From contig NZ_JAPEPO010000001.1 of NCBI RefSeq assembly GCF_026340095.1, forward strand, positions 2,634,501-2,698,500: a stretch of 64,000 nucleotides of DNA, in the 5' to 3' direction. Below are positions 51,755 through 60,841 of the stretch, piece after piece. The notes below the pieces were generated by a model that worked only from the letters and a program-made list of their open reading frames with translations, was not told the DNA's origin and made no database searches. Position numbers and translations under genes: made by a program. Within the stretch, counting starts at the first letter, position 1, and every line of letters starts with the position of its first letter. This stretch comes from Streptomyces sp. NBC_01446. GTDB lineage: Bacteria > Actinomycetota > Actinomycetes > Streptomycetales > Streptomycetaceae.

Positions 51755-51768
51755 GTACTGAGCAGTAC
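51755..51768. promoter_or_regulatory. GTACTG-AG-CAGTAC palindrome, thiolase / epimerase promoter
   Basis: A perfect 6-bp inverted repeat in the 137-bp divergent region, with a nearby TTTACT at 51744-51749. The TACT-N4-AGTA core is shared with the palindrome at 33550-33565. Confidence 0.5.
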
Positions 51769-51843
51769 CTCCCACGTCACCGGCCGAACGGTGTGATCGC
51801 GCGCACGTTGCGTAACCACCTCCGACCGCGCTGCACTTACAGC

Positions 51844-52284
51844 ATGCTGACGCGAATCGACCACATCGGAATCGCCTGTTTCGACCTCGACAAGACCGTT
51901 GAGTTCTACCGCGCTACCTACGGCTTCGAAGTGTTCCACTCCGAGGTGAACGAGGAGCAGGGCGTGCGCGAGGCCATGCTCAAGATCAATGAGACGAGTG
52001 ACGGCGGGGCCTCCTACCTCCAGCTCCTCGAGCCCACCCGGGAGGACTCCGCGGTCGGGAAGTGGCTGGCCAAGAACGGCGAGGGCGTCCACCACATCGC
52101 CTTCGGCACGGCGGACGTGGACGCCGACTCCGCGGACATCAGGGGCAAGGGCGTACGCGTCCTGTACGACGAGCCGCGCATCGGTTCGATGGGGTCGCGC
52201 ATCACCTTCCTGCACCCCAAGGACTGCCACGGCGTACTGACCGAACTCGTCACTTCCGCACCGGTTGAGTCACCTGAGCACTGA
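51844..52284 (+). CDS. mce: Methylmalonyl-CoA epimerase
   Basis: A 146-residue vicinal-oxygen-chelate enzyme that interconverts the R and S forms of methylmalonyl-CoA. Metal ligands are visible: His in [11 protein letters not shown] (residue 7), Gln in YLQLLEPT, His in [10 protein letters not shown] and Glu in HGVLTELVT. The length is typical. ATG 51844 lacks a ribosome site; a longer frame exists but has no better start. Confidence 0.95.
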   Translation: MLTRIDHIGIACFDLDKTVEFYRATYGFEVFHSEVNEEQGVREAMLKINETSDGGASYLQLLEPTREDSAVGKWLAKNGEGVHHIAFGTADVDADSADIRGKGVRVLYDEPRIGSMGSRITFLHPKDCHGVLTELVTSAPVESPEH

Positions 52285-52493
52285 CCTCCGTATATCTGGG
52301 CCGGTAGGGTTGGGGGCGGCCGTCCGTCACACGGACGGCCGCGGGCCGGGGTCCGGGTTTCGGGGGGCGAGCGACGGGGGCAGCAGCCCATGCTCCGCCG
52401 TTGATCTGACACCATTCCCCGGGGGCCCCGTTCGGCGGATGGACGGTGCTCGTTTGGAGAGACTTGCGACCAGGGGACGGATGGGACCGCGCA
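52285..52493. other. Intergenic region before scy
   Basis: A 209-base gap with CCGTCC-GTCACAC-GGACGG (around 52320-52338) as a possible hairpin after mce and, further on, the scy promoter. No gene is supported. Confidence 0.45.
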
Positions 52494-55400
52494 GTGCGGG
52501 GCTACGAGAGCCAGGACAGCCGGCGGCCGGCTGAGACCGACCATCTCTCGCGGTTCGAGGCCGAGATGGACCGGCTGAAGACCGAGCGGGAGAAGGCGGT
52601 CCAGCACGCCGAGGACCTGGGCTACCAGGTCGAGGTGTTGCGCGCCAAGCTGCACGAGGCGCGCCGCAACCTCGCGTCCCGTCCTGCCTACGACGGCGGG
52701 GACATCGGCTACCAGGCCGAGCAGCTGCTGCGTAACGCGCAGATCCAGGCCGACCAGCTGCGCGCCGACGCCGAGCGCGAGCTGCGCGACGCCCGCGCCC
52801 AGACGCAGCGCATCCTCCAGGAGCACGCCGAGCAGCAGTCCCGGCTCCAGTCCGAGCTGCACGCCGAGGCCGTCTCGCGCCGCCAGCAGCTCGACCAGGA
52901 GCTGGCCGAGCGCCGCCAGACCGTAGAGGCGCACGTCAACGAGAACGTGGCGTGGGCCGAGCAGCTGCGCTCCCGCAGCGAGCAGCAGGCCCGCCGGCTC
53001 GTCGACGAGTCCCGCGCCGAGGCCGACCAGGCGCTCGCCGCCGCCCGCGCCGAGGCGGAGCGGGTCGTCACCGAGGCCCGCCAGCGCCTGACGTCGGAGG
53101 CCGAGACCGCCCGCGCCGAGGCCGAGGCCCTGCTGCGCCGCGCCCGCACCGACGCCGAGCGCCTCCTGAACGCCGCGTCGACGCAGGCGCAGGAGGCCAC
53201 CGACCACGCCGAGCAGCTGCGCTCGTCCACGGCCACCGAGTCGGACACGGCCCGCCGCCAGTCCGCCGAGCTGAGCCGCGCCGCCGAGCAGCGCCTGTCC
53301 GAGGCCGAAACGGCGCTGCGCGAGGCACGCGCGTCGGCGGAGAAGGTCCTCACCGAGGCGAAGGACGCCGCGGCCAAGCAGCTCGCGAACGCCGAGTCGG
53401 CGAACGAGCAGCGCACGCGCACCGCCAAGGAGCAGGTCGCCCGGCTCGTCTCGGAGGCCACCAAGGAGGCCGAGTCCACCAAGGCGGAGGCCGAGCAGGT
53501 CGTCACCGACGCCAAGGAGCAGGCGGAGAAGATCCTCGCCGAGGCGGGCGAGAAGGCACGCAACGTCACGGCCGAGGAAACCGCCTCCCAGCTCGCCAAG
53601 GCCGCCCGTACGGCCGAAGAGGTGCTCAACAAGGCGTCCGAGGACGCCAAGGCCACCACGAGGGCCGCCTCCGAGGAGGCCGAGCGGCTGCGCAGCGAGG
53701 CCGAGGCCGAGGCGGACCGGCTGCGCGGCGAGGCGCACGACATCGCCGAGCAGCTCAGGGGCGCGGCGAAGGACGACACCAAGGAGTACCGCGCCAAGAC
53801 CGTCGAGCTCCAGGAGGAGGCCCGCCGGCTGCGCGGCGAGGCCGAGCAGCTGCGGGCCGAGGCGGTCGACGAGGGCGAGCGGATCCGCAGCGAGGCGCGC
53901 CGCGAGGCCGTCCAGCAGATCGAGGAGGCGGCCAGGACCGCCGAGGAGCTGCTCGCCAAGGCGAAGGCGGACGCGGACGAGCTGCGGGCCGGCGCGCAGA
54001 CCGAGAGCGAGCGGGTCCGCACCGAGGCCATCGAGCGCGCCACGAACCTGCGCAAGCAGGCCGAGGAGACCCTGGAGCGCACCCGCGCCGAGGCCGAGCG
54101 GCACCGCGAGGAGGCCGACGAGCAGGCCGAGGCCACCAAGGCGGAGGCCGAGCGGGCCGCGCAGGAGCTGCGCGAGGAGACCGAGCGCGCGGTCGCGGCC
54201 CGGCAGGCGGAGGCCGCCGACGAGCTGACCCGGCTGCACACCGAGGCCGAGCAGCGCCTGACGGCGTCCGAGACCGCGCTCACCGACGCGCGGGCCGAGT
54301 CGGAGCGCATCCGCCGCGAGACCGCGGACGAGACGGAGCGGCTGCGCGCCGAGGCCGCCGAGCGGATCCGTACGCTCCAGGCGCAGGCCGAGACGGAGGC
54401 CGACCGGCTGCGCACCGAGGCCGCGTCGGACGCGTCCGGGACCCGCGCCGAGGCGGAGAACGTCGCCGTACGGCTGCGGTCCGAGGCCGCGGCCGAGGCC
54501 GAGCGGCTCAAGTCGGAGGCGCAGGAGAGCGCGGACCGGGTGCGCGCGGAGGCCGCGGCCGCGGCCGAGCGGGTCGCCACGGAGGCCGCGGAGGCGCTGG
54601 CCGCCGCCCAGGAGGAGGCCGCCAGGCGCCGCCGCGAGGCCGAGGAGACCCTCGGTTCCGCGCGCCAGGAGGCCGACCAGGAGCGCGAGCGGGCCCGCGA
54701 GCAGAGCGAGGAACTCCTCGCGGTCGCCCGCGCGCGTGTCGAGGAGGCACAGGCAGAGGCCGTACGTCTCGTGGAGGAGGCCGACCGGCGCTCCACCGAG
54801 ATGGTCGGCGCCGCCGAACATACCGCGCAGCAGGTGCGCGACTCCGTGTCCGGGCTCCAGGAGCAGGCCCAGGAGGAGATCGCCGGCCTGCGCAGCGCCG
54901 CGGAGCACGCGGCCGAGCGCACCAGGCACGAGGCGCAGGAGGAGGCCGACCGGGTCCGCGCCGACGCGTACGCGGAGCGCGAGCGCGCCACCGACGACGC
55001 CAACCGCGTGCGCGGCGAGGCCGCCGCCGAGTCGGAGGCCGCCAAGTCCCTTGCGGAGCGCACGGTTTCGGAGGCGATCGCCGAGTCGGAGCGGATGCGG
55101 TCCGAGGCGTCGGAGCACGCCCAGCGGGTCCGTACGGAGGTCTCCGAGCGGCTCGCGTCGGCCGAGCAGGACGCGGCCCGGGCCCGGGCCGACGCCCGCG
55201 AGGACGCCAACCGGATCCGTTCGGACGCCGCCACTCAGGCGGACACCCTCATCACGGAGGCCAGGAGCGAGGCCGAGCGCCTCACCCACGAGACGAACGC
55301 CGAGGCGGAGCGCGTCCGCGCCGAGTCGACGGCCGCGGCCGAGAAGCGCGTCGGCGACGCCACGGAGGCCGCCGAGCGCCTCACGAACGAGACCAACGCC

Positions 55401-56582
55401 GAGGCGGAGCACGTCCGTTCGGAGTCCGTCGCCCGCGCCGAGCAGCTCGTCGGCGACGCCACGACCGAGGCCGCCAGGCTGCACGCGGAGTCCACCGCCG
55501 CGGCCGAGCGCCTCACGAACGAGACCAACGCCGAGGCCGAGCGGGTGCGCGCCGAGTCGGTCGCCAGGGCCGAGCAGCTCATCGCGGACGCGACCGGGGA
55601 CGCCGAGCGGCTGCGCGCCGAGGCGGCCGAGACCGTCGGGTCCGCGCAGCAGCACGCCGAGCGGATCCGCAGCGAGGCGGAGCGCGTCAAGGCGGAGGCG
55701 GCACAGGAGGCCGAGCGGCTCACGTCCGCGGCGCGCGCCGAGGCCGAGCGGACCCTCGACGAGACCCGCAAGGACGCCAACAAGCGTCGCTCGGAGGCCG
55801 CCGAGCAGGTCGACAAGCTCATCACGGAGGCGATCGCGGAGGCCGAGAAGCTGACGTCCGAGGCGCAGCAGGCCGCGCTGAAGGCGACCGCGGACGCCGA
55901 GTCGCAGGCCGACACGATGGTCGGCGCGGCCCGCAAGGAGGCTGACCGGCTGGTCTCCGAGGCGACCGTCGAGGGCAACTCCCTGGTGGAGAAGTCCCGT
56001 ACGGACGCGGACGAGTTGCTCGTCGGCGCGCGCCGCGACGCGACGGCGATCAGGGAGCGCGCCGAGGAGCTGCGCGAGCGCATCACCGGCGAGATCGACG
56101 AACTGCACGACCGGGCGCGGCGCGAGTCCGCCGAGGCCATGAAGACGGCCGGCGAGCGGTGCGACGCGCTGGTGAAGGCCGCCGAGGAGCAGCTCGCCGA
56201 GGCGCAGGCGAAGGCCAAGGAGATGGTCTCGGAGGCGGGTTCGGAGGCGAGCAAGGTCCGGATCGCCGCCGTGAAGAAGGCCGAGGGTCTGCTCAAGGAG
56301 GCCGGGGCTAAGAAGACCGAGCTGACCCGCGAGGCCGAGCGCGTCCTGTCCGAGGCGCAGGCGGAGGCGGAGCGCACGGTCGCCGAGGGCAAGCGCGAGC
56401 TGGAGGTCCTGGTCCGCCGCCGCGAGGACATCAACGCCGAGATCTCCCGCGTCCAGGACGTCCTGGAGGCGTTGGAGTCCTTCGAGGCCCCGTCCGCCGG
56501 CGGCGGGACCAAGGAGGGTGCCGTCAAGGCGGGAGCCGCAGCGGGAGCTACCCGATCGGGTGGCAAGGGGTCCGAAGGGTAG
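52494..56582 (+). CDS. scy: Scy, polar-growth coiled-coil scaffold
   Basis: A 1362-residue, almost wholly coiled-coil protein. By family Scy organises the tip complex with DivIVA and FilP and controls branching. The N terminus VRGYESQ and DHLSRFEAEMDRLKTEREKA is a heptad region; most of the rest is an 11-residue (hendecad) Ala/Glu/Arg-rich coil. Near the C terminus DINAEISRVQDVLEALESFE is a conserved end motif. GTG 52494 is preferred to 52446 from the remembered Scy start. Direct DNA repeats in the coil are offset by multiples of 11 codons. No ribosome site of note. Confidence 0.92.
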   Translation: MRGYESQDSRRPAETDHLSRFEAEMDRLKTEREKAVQHAEDLGYQVEVLRAKLHEARRNLASRPAYDGGDIGYQAEQLLRNAQIQADQLRADAERELRDARAQTQRILQEHAEQQSRLQSELHAEAVSRRQQLDQELAERRQTVEAHVNENVAWAEQLRSRSEQQARRLVDESRAEADQALAAARAEAERVVTEARQRLTSEAETARAEAEALLRRARTDAERLLNAASTQAQEATDHAEQLRSSTATESDTARRQSAELSRAAEQRLSEAETALREARASAEKVLTEAKDAAAKQLANAESANEQRTRTAKEQVARLVSEATKEAESTKAEAEQVVTDAKEQAEKILAEAGEKARNVTAEETASQLAKAARTAEEVLNKASEDAKATTRAASEEAERLRSEAEAEADRLRGEAHDIAEQLRGAAKDDTKEYRAKTVELQEEARRLRGEAEQLRAEAVDEGERIRSEARREAVQQIEEAARTAEELLAKAKADADELRAGAQTESERVRTEAIERATNLRKQAEETLERTRAEAERHREEADEQAEATKAEAERAAQELREETERAVAARQAEAADELTRLHTEAEQRLTASETALTDARAESERIRRETADETERLRAEAAERIRTLQAQAETEADRLRTEAASDASGTRAEAENVAVRLRSEAAAEAERLKSEAQESADRVRAEAAAAAERVATEAAEALAAAQEEAARRRREAEETLGSARQEADQERERAREQSEELLAVARARVEEAQAEAVRLVEEADRRSTEMVGAAEHTAQQVRDSVSGLQEQAQEEIAGLRSAAEHAAERTRHEAQEEADRVRADAYAERERATDDANRVRGEAAAESEAAKSLAERTVSEAIAESERMRSEASEHAQRVRTEVSERLASAEQDAARARADAREDANRIRSDAATQADTLITEARSEAERLTHETNAEAERVRAESTAAAEKRVGDATEAAERLTNETNAEAEHVRSESVARAEQLVGDATTEAARLHAESTAAAERLTNETNAEAERVRAESVARAEQLIADATGDAERLRAEAAETVGSAQQHAERIRSEAERVKAEAAQEAERLTSAARAEAERTLDETRKDANKRRSEAAEQVDKLITEAIAEAEKLTSEAQQAALKATADAESQADTMVGAARKEADRLVSEATVEGNSLVEKSRTDADELLVGARRDATAIRERAEELRERITGEIDELHDRARRESAEAMKTAGERCDALVKAAEEQLAEAQAKAKEMVSEAGSEASKVRIAAVKKAEGLLKEAGAKKTELTREAERVLSEAQAEAERTVAEGKRELEVLVRRREDINAEISRVQDVLEALESFEAPSAGGGTKEGAVKAGAAAGATRSGGKGSEG
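55272..55537 (+). repeat. Direct repeats within the scy coil
   Basis: Copies of GCCGAGCGCCTCAC-type sequence encoding AERLT(H/N)ETNAEAE begin at 55272, 55371 and 55503. The offsets are 99 and 132 bases, that is 33 and 44 residues, exact multiples of 11. They show expansion by whole hendecads. Confidence 0.75.
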
Positions 56583-56765
56583 CCAGAACAGCAACAGGCG
56601 TGCTTGGTAACGACCTTCGGCGCTGTGGCTGGCAAGCCATCCTGCGGTTAGCCACTCAAAAGGGGTGTCATTCTCCAGATCAAACGGGCATCTGCTCGAT
56701 GACACGCCGCTTTGACCCCTAGGATTCCCCCTATCACCTCACCGGTCTCATTCGACAGGAACCCC
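56583..56765. promoter_or_regulatory. scy / filP intergenic region with filP promoter
   Basis: In 183 bases, TAGGAT (56720-56725) is a good -10 candidate and TTGACC (56712-56717) could be a -35 of another start. A short TGGCT/AGCCA hairpin lies near 56625. filP can thus be transcribed apart from scy. Confidence 0.4.
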
Positions 56766-57701
56766 ATGAGCGACACTTCCCCCTACGGCTTCGAGCTTGT
56801 GCGGCGTGGGTACGACCGCGCTCAGGTGGACGAACGCATTTCCAAGCTCGTCTCCGACCGTGACAGCGCTCTCGCTCGTATCACTGCTCTGGAAAAGCGC
56901 ATCGAAGAGCTCCACCTCGAGACGCAGAACGCCCAGGCGCAGGTGAACGACGCCGAACCGTCGTACGCCGGTCTCGGCGCTCGCGTCGAGAAGATCCTCC
57001 GCCTCGCCGAGGAGGAGGCGAAGGACCTGCGCGAGGAGGCCCGGCGCGCCGCCGAGCAGCACCGCGAGCTCGCCGAGTCGGCGGCCCAGCAGGTGCGCAA
57101 CGACGCAGAATCGTTCGCTGCGGAGCGCAAGTCCAAGGCCGAGGACGAGGGCGTCCGGATCGTCGAGAAGGCCAAGAGCGAAGCGGGCACGCTGCGCGCC
57201 GAGGCCCAGAAGGACGCTCAGTCGAAGCGTGAGGAGGCGGACGCCCTCTTCGAGGAGACCCGCGCCAAGGCCGCCCAGGCCGCCGCGGACTTCGAGACGA
57301 ACCTGGCGAAGCGCCGCGACCAGTCCGAGCGCGACCTGGCCTCGCGTCAGGCGAAGGCCGAGAAGCGTCTCGCGGAGATCGAGCACCGCGCGGAGCAGCT
57401 CCGCCTGGAGGCCGAGAAGCTGCGTACCGACGCCGAGCGCCGCGCCCGCCAGACGGTGGAGACCGCGCAGCGTCAGGCCGAGGACATCGTCGCCGACGCG
57501 AACGCCAAGGCCGACCGGATCCGCTCGGAATCGGAGCGCGAGCTCGCCGCGCTGACGAACCGCCGCGACTCCATCAACGCGCAGCTCACCAACGTGCGCG
57601 AGATGCTGGCGACGCTCACCGGTGCGGCCGTCGCCGCCGCGGGTGCGCCCGCGGAGGACGAGCCGATCTCGCGTGGGGTTCCCGCCCAGCAGACCCGCTG
57701 A
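56766..57701 (+). CDS. filP: FilP, intermediate-filament-like coiled-coil protein
   Basis: A 311-residue coiled-coil protein that forms a cytoskeletal network giving hyphal stiffness and interacts with DivIVA. It begins MSDTSPYGFELVRRGYDRAQVDERISKL, a DivIVA-like head, then a heptad segment and a long hendecad coil (about 75-260) ending QLTNVREMLATLTGA. The size and place next to scy are as expected. AGGA lies 6 bases before the ATG. A hairpin terminator follows. Confidence 0.94.
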   Translation: MSDTSPYGFELVRRGYDRAQVDERISKLVSDRDSALARITALEKRIEELHLETQNAQAQVNDAEPSYAGLGARVEKILRLAEEEAKDLREEARRAAEQHRELAESAAQQVRNDAESFAAERKSKAEDEGVRIVEKAKSEAGTLRAEAQKDAQSKREEADALFEETRAKAAQAAADFETNLAKRRDQSERDLASRQAKAEKRLAEIEHRAEQLRLEAEKLRTDAERRARQTVETAQRQAEDIVADANAKADRIRSESERELAALTNRRDSINAQLTNVREMLATLTGAAVAAAGAPAEDEPISRGVPAQQTR

Positions 57702-57721
57702 GCAACCGCAGTCGGACGCCG

Positions 57722-57754
57722 AAGCCCCTTGCCGCTCCAGTGGCAGGGGGCTTT
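57722..57754 (+). terminator. filP terminator
   Basis: AAGCCCCTTGCC (57722-57733) pairs with GGCAGGGGGCTT (57742-57753), 12 bp with one G:U, followed by TTGTC. It lies 21 bases after filP. Confidence 0.8.
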
Positions 57755-57763
57755 GTCCCGTTC

Positions 57764-57769
57764 TAGCGT
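57764..57769 (+). promoter_or_regulatory. Candidate -10 box of leaderless ABC operon
   Basis: TAGCGT lies exactly 6 bases before the ATG at 57776, directly after the filP terminator and without a ribosome site. Confidence 0.45.
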
Positions 57770-57775
57770 TGCCGC

Positions 57776-58777
57776 ATGATCGAGCTCGAGGGGCTGACCA
57801 AGCACTACGGCGAAAAGCTTGCCGTCAACAACCTCACCTTCACCGTCAGACCGGGCATCGTCACGGGGTTCCTCGGCCCCAACGGCGCGGGCAAGTCCAC
57901 GACGATGCGGATGATGCTCGGGCTCGACAACCCGTCAGCCGGCGATGTGCGCATCGACGGGAAGCACTACGCGCAGCTGAAGGACCCGCTGCGGTACATC
58001 GGCGCGCTCCTCGACGCCAAGGCCATGCACGGCGGCCGCAGCGCCTACAACCACCTGTTGTGCCTGGCGCAGAGCAACGGCATCCCGCGCACCCGCGTCG
58101 TCGAGGTCCTCGACACGGTGGGTCTGACACCCGTCGCCAGGAAGAAGGCGAAGGGTTTCTCTCTGGGCATGGGCCAGCGCCTCGGCATCGCGGGCGCGCT
58201 CCTCGGCGACCCGCGGATCCTGATGTTCGACGAGCCGGTCAACGGGCTCGACCCCGAGGGCATCCACTGGATCCGCAATCTGATGAAGTCCCTCGCGGGG
58301 CAGGGCCGTACCGTCTTCGTCTCCTCGCACCTGATGAGCGAGATGGCGCTGACCGCGGACCACCTCGTCGTCATCGGCCAGGGCCATCTCCTCGCCGACA
58401 CCTCGATGTCCGACTTCATCCAGCAGAACTCCCGCTCGTACGTGCGTCTGCGCTCGCCGCAGCAGGAGCGGCTCCTCGATGTGCTGCACGAGGCCGGGAT
58501 CACGGTCGTCGAGGCCGGCAACGGCACGCTCGAGGTGGACAGCGGCAGCCCCGAGCAGCTCGGTGACCTCGCGGCCGCGCACCACCTCGTCCTGCACGAG
58601 CTGAGCCCTCAGCAGGCCTCGCTCGAGGAGGCGTTCATGCAGCTCACCGCGGAGTCGGTGGAGTACCACGCGCACACCGACGAGCCCGGGGTGCCGCCGC
58701 CGGTACGGCTGCCGCCACCGCCGCAACAGCAGGGCTGGGGCGAGGGCTGGGACCGTACGAGGAACAAGGGAGCCTGA
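57776..58777 (+). CDS. ABC exporter ATPase (pair 1)
   Basis: A 333-residue ATPase of the ABC-2 exporter type. Walker A GPNGAGKST (about residues 34-42), signature FSLGMGQRLGIAGALLGDPRILMFDEPVNGLDPEG with Walker B, and the switch SSHLMSEM. The C-terminal 60 residues are Pro/Gln-rich. The pattern is close to the second ATPase at 59675 over the first 230 residues. Followed 3 bases later by its permease. The substrate is unknown. Confidence 0.9.
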   Translation: MIELEGLTKHYGEKLAVNNLTFTVRPGIVTGFLGPNGAGKSTTMRMMLGLDNPSAGDVRIDGKHYAQLKDPLRYIGALLDAKAMHGGRSAYNHLLCLAQSNGIPRTRVVEVLDTVGLTPVARKKAKGFSLGMGQRLGIAGALLGDPRILMFDEPVNGLDPEGIHWIRNLMKSLAGQGRTVFVSSHLMSEMALTADHLVVIGQGHLLADTSMSDFIQQNSRSYVRLRSPQQERLLDVLHEAGITVVEAGNGTLEVDSGSPEQLGDLAAAHHLVLHELSPQQASLEEAFMQLTAESVEYHAHTDEPGVPPPVRLPPPPQQQGWGEGWDRTRNKGA

Positions 58778-58780
58778 CCC

Positions 58781-59551
58781 ATGGCCACGACCCAGGTTCT
58801 CCGGTCCGAGTGGACCAAGATCAGGTCCGTCGCTTCGACGGTGTGGACGCTCGGCCTCGCGGCGGTCCTGACGATCGCGCTCGGCGTGCTGATCTCGATC
58901 CTGTCCAGGAACGAGTTCAACAACATGAACGCGAGGGACCGGCTGTCCTTCGACCCCACGTTCATCAGCTTCGCCGGGATGAGTCTCGGTCAGCTCGCGA
59001 TGATCGTCTTCGGTGTCCTCGTCGTCTCGAACGAGTACAGCACCGGGATGATCCGCACCTCGCTCGCCGCGGTCCCCCAGCGCGGCACGTTCCTGTTCGG
59101 CAAGGTCGCCGTGGCCACCGTCCTGGCGTTCGTCGTGGGCCTCGCCACGAGCTTCATCGCGTTCTTCCTCGGGCAGGCGGTCCTCGGCGTGCACCGGGCG
59201 CAGATCGGTGACCCGGGCGTCCTGCGCGCGGTCATCGGCGGCGGCCTCTACATGACGCTCATCGCCATGTTCTCGATGGGCGTCGCGTCGATGCTGCGCA
59301 GCCCGATGCTGGCGCTCGGCATCCTGATGCCGTTCTTCTTCCTGATCTCGAACATCCTGGGCAACGTCTCGGCGACGAAGAAGATCGGCCGGTTCCTGCC
59401 CGACCAGGCCGGCAGCAAGATCATGCAGGTGGTGACGCCGATCGACGACGACACCCCGTACGGCCCGTGGGGCGGCCTGGGCATCATGGTGATCTGGGTG
59501 ATCCTGGCCCTGTTCTTCGGATATGTGCTCCTCAAGAAGCGGGACGCTTAG
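58781..59551 (+). CDS. ABC-2 permease (pair 1)
   Basis: A 256-residue membrane protein with about six helices: LRSEWTKIRSVASTVWTLGLAAVLTIALGVL at the N terminus, FGVLVVSNEYSTGMIRTSLAAVPQRG, and the C-terminal GLGIMVIWVILALFFGYVLLKKRDA. Typical of small ABC-2 permeases. Three bases after the ATPase stop. Confidence 0.9.
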   Translation: MATTQVLRSEWTKIRSVASTVWTLGLAAVLTIALGVLISILSRNEFNNMNARDRLSFDPTFISFAGMSLGQLAMIVFGVLVVSNEYSTGMIRTSLAAVPQRGTFLFGKVAVATVLAFVVGLATSFIAFFLGQAVLGVHRAQIGDPGVLRAVIGGGLYMTLIAMFSMGVASMLRSPMLALGILMPFFFLISNILGNVSATKKIGRFLPDQAGSKIMQVVTPIDDDTPYGPWGGLGIMVIWVILALFFGYVLLKKRDA

Positions 59552-59588
59552 CGGTTCCGGGCGGCTCCAGGGGCTTTGCCTCGTCTTG

Positions 59589-59618
59589 GCCGGAACCGTC
59601 AGCGCCCCGATATCCTCC
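59589..59618 (+). promoter_or_regulatory. Promoter candidate of ABC pair 2
   Basis: TTGGCC (59589-59594), an 18-base spacer and TATCCT (59613-59618) resemble a vegetative promoter, about 50 bases before the second ATPase. Confidence 0.4.
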
Positions 59619-59674
59619 TAACCCTTACGGGGGCGTGTGCCCCGATGTCCTGAACCTTTCGATGGGTGCGGAGA

Positions 59675-60841
59675 ATGATCGAGGCAGTCGGCCTGACGAA
59701 GCGCTACGGCGCCAAGACAGCCGTGTACAACCTTTCCTTCCAGGTCCGCCCGGGTACGGTGACCGGCTTCCTGGGTCCGAACGGGTCCGGCAAGTCGACG
59801 ACCATGCGCATGATCCTCGGTCTCGACCAGCCGACGACAGGCCAGGTGACCATCGGCGGCTACCCGTACCGCAAGCTCCCCAACGCCCCCCGCCAGGTCG
59901 GCGCCCTGCTCGACGCCAAGGCGGTGCACGGCGGCCGGCACGCCCGTAACCACCTGCTCTGCCTCGCGCAGCTGTCCGGCATCCCGGCCCGCCGCGTGGA
60001 CGAGGTGCTCGGCGTCGTCGGCCTCCAGGACGTGGCGAAGAAGCGCTCCAAGGGCTTCTCGCTCGGCATGGGCCAGCGCCTCGGCATCGCGGCCGCGCTG
60101 CTCGGCGACCCGCAGGTGCTCCTCTTCGACGAGCCGGTCAACGGCCTCGACCCGGAGGGCATCCTCTGGGTCAGGAACCTGATGAAGTCGCTCGCCGCCG
60201 AGGGCCGCACCGTCTTCGTCTCCTCGCACCTGATGAGCGAGATGGCGCTGACCGCCGAGCATCTGATCGTCATCGGCCGCGGGCAGCTCCTCGCCGACAT
60301 GAGCGTGCGGGACTTCATCTCGCACAACTCGGCCGACTTCGCGCGGGTGCGCACGCCGGAGACGGAGCCGCAGCAGCGCGAGAAGCTGACGGCCGCGCTG
60401 ACCGAGGCGGGCGGCCAGGTGCTGCCCGAGCAGGACGGCGCGCTGCGCGTCATGGGCCTGCCGCTCCCCCGCATCAGCGACCTGGCGCACGGCGCCGACG
60501 TACGGCTGTGGGAGCTCTCGCCGCACCAGGCCTCGCTGGAGGAGGCGTACATGCGGATGACGCAGGGCGCCGTCGACTACCGCTCGACCGTCGACCAGCG
60601 TGCCGGTCTTCAGCAGCAGCTCCCGCCGGGCGCGATGCCGCAGCAGCAGTTCCCCGCGCCCGGCCAGGGCCAGCCGGACTGGTACGCGCCGCCGCCGCCC
60701 CAGCAGGGCGGTCAGCCGTTCGCCCCGCCGCAGGCCGCACCCGGCGGGCCGAACCCGTACGCCGCGCCGCCGCAGCCGCCGGCCGCGCCCGCGGCACCCG
60801 CAGCCCCTGCCGACCTGAACAAGCCCGAGGACCCCCGATGA
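59675..60841 (+). CDS. ABC exporter ATPase (pair 2)
   Basis: A 388-residue ATPase. Walker A GPNGSGKST, signature FSLGMGQRLGIAAALLGDPQVLLFDEPVNGLDPEG and SSHLMSEM match pair 1 almost fully, showing duplication. A long C-terminal tail (about residues 310-388) is Pro/Gln/Ala-rich (QQQLPPGAMPQQQFPAPGQG), lacking known fold. ATG 59675 is chosen, with GCGGAGA close by; GTG 59666 is possible. Overlaps the permease gene by 4 bases. Confidence 0.9.
   Translation: MIEAVGLTKRYGAKTAVYNLSFQVRPGTVTGFLGPNGSGKSTTMRMILGLDQPTTGQVTIGGYPYRKLPNAPRQVGALLDAKAVHGGRHARNHLLCLAQLSGIPARRVDEVLGVVGLQDVAKKRSKGFSLGMGQRLGIAAALLGDPQVLLFDEPVNGLDPEGILWVRNLMKSLAAEGRTVFVSSHLMSEMALTAEHLIVIGRGQLLADMSVRDFISHNSADFARVRTPETEPQQREKLTAALTEAGGQVLPEQDGALRVMGLPLPRISDLAHGADVRLWELSPHQASLEEAYMRMTQGAVDYRSTVDQRAGLQQQLPPGAMPQQQFPAPGQGQPDWYAPPPPQQGGQPFAPPQAAPGGPNPYAAPPQPPAAPAAPAAPADLNKPEDPR

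Noticed and set aside
52014..56705. A 1563-codon open frame antisense to mce and scy.
   Set aside because: It arises from the GC-rich, repeat-biased codons of scy; the translation is low-complexity Leu/Gly/Arg, with no start context or family features.
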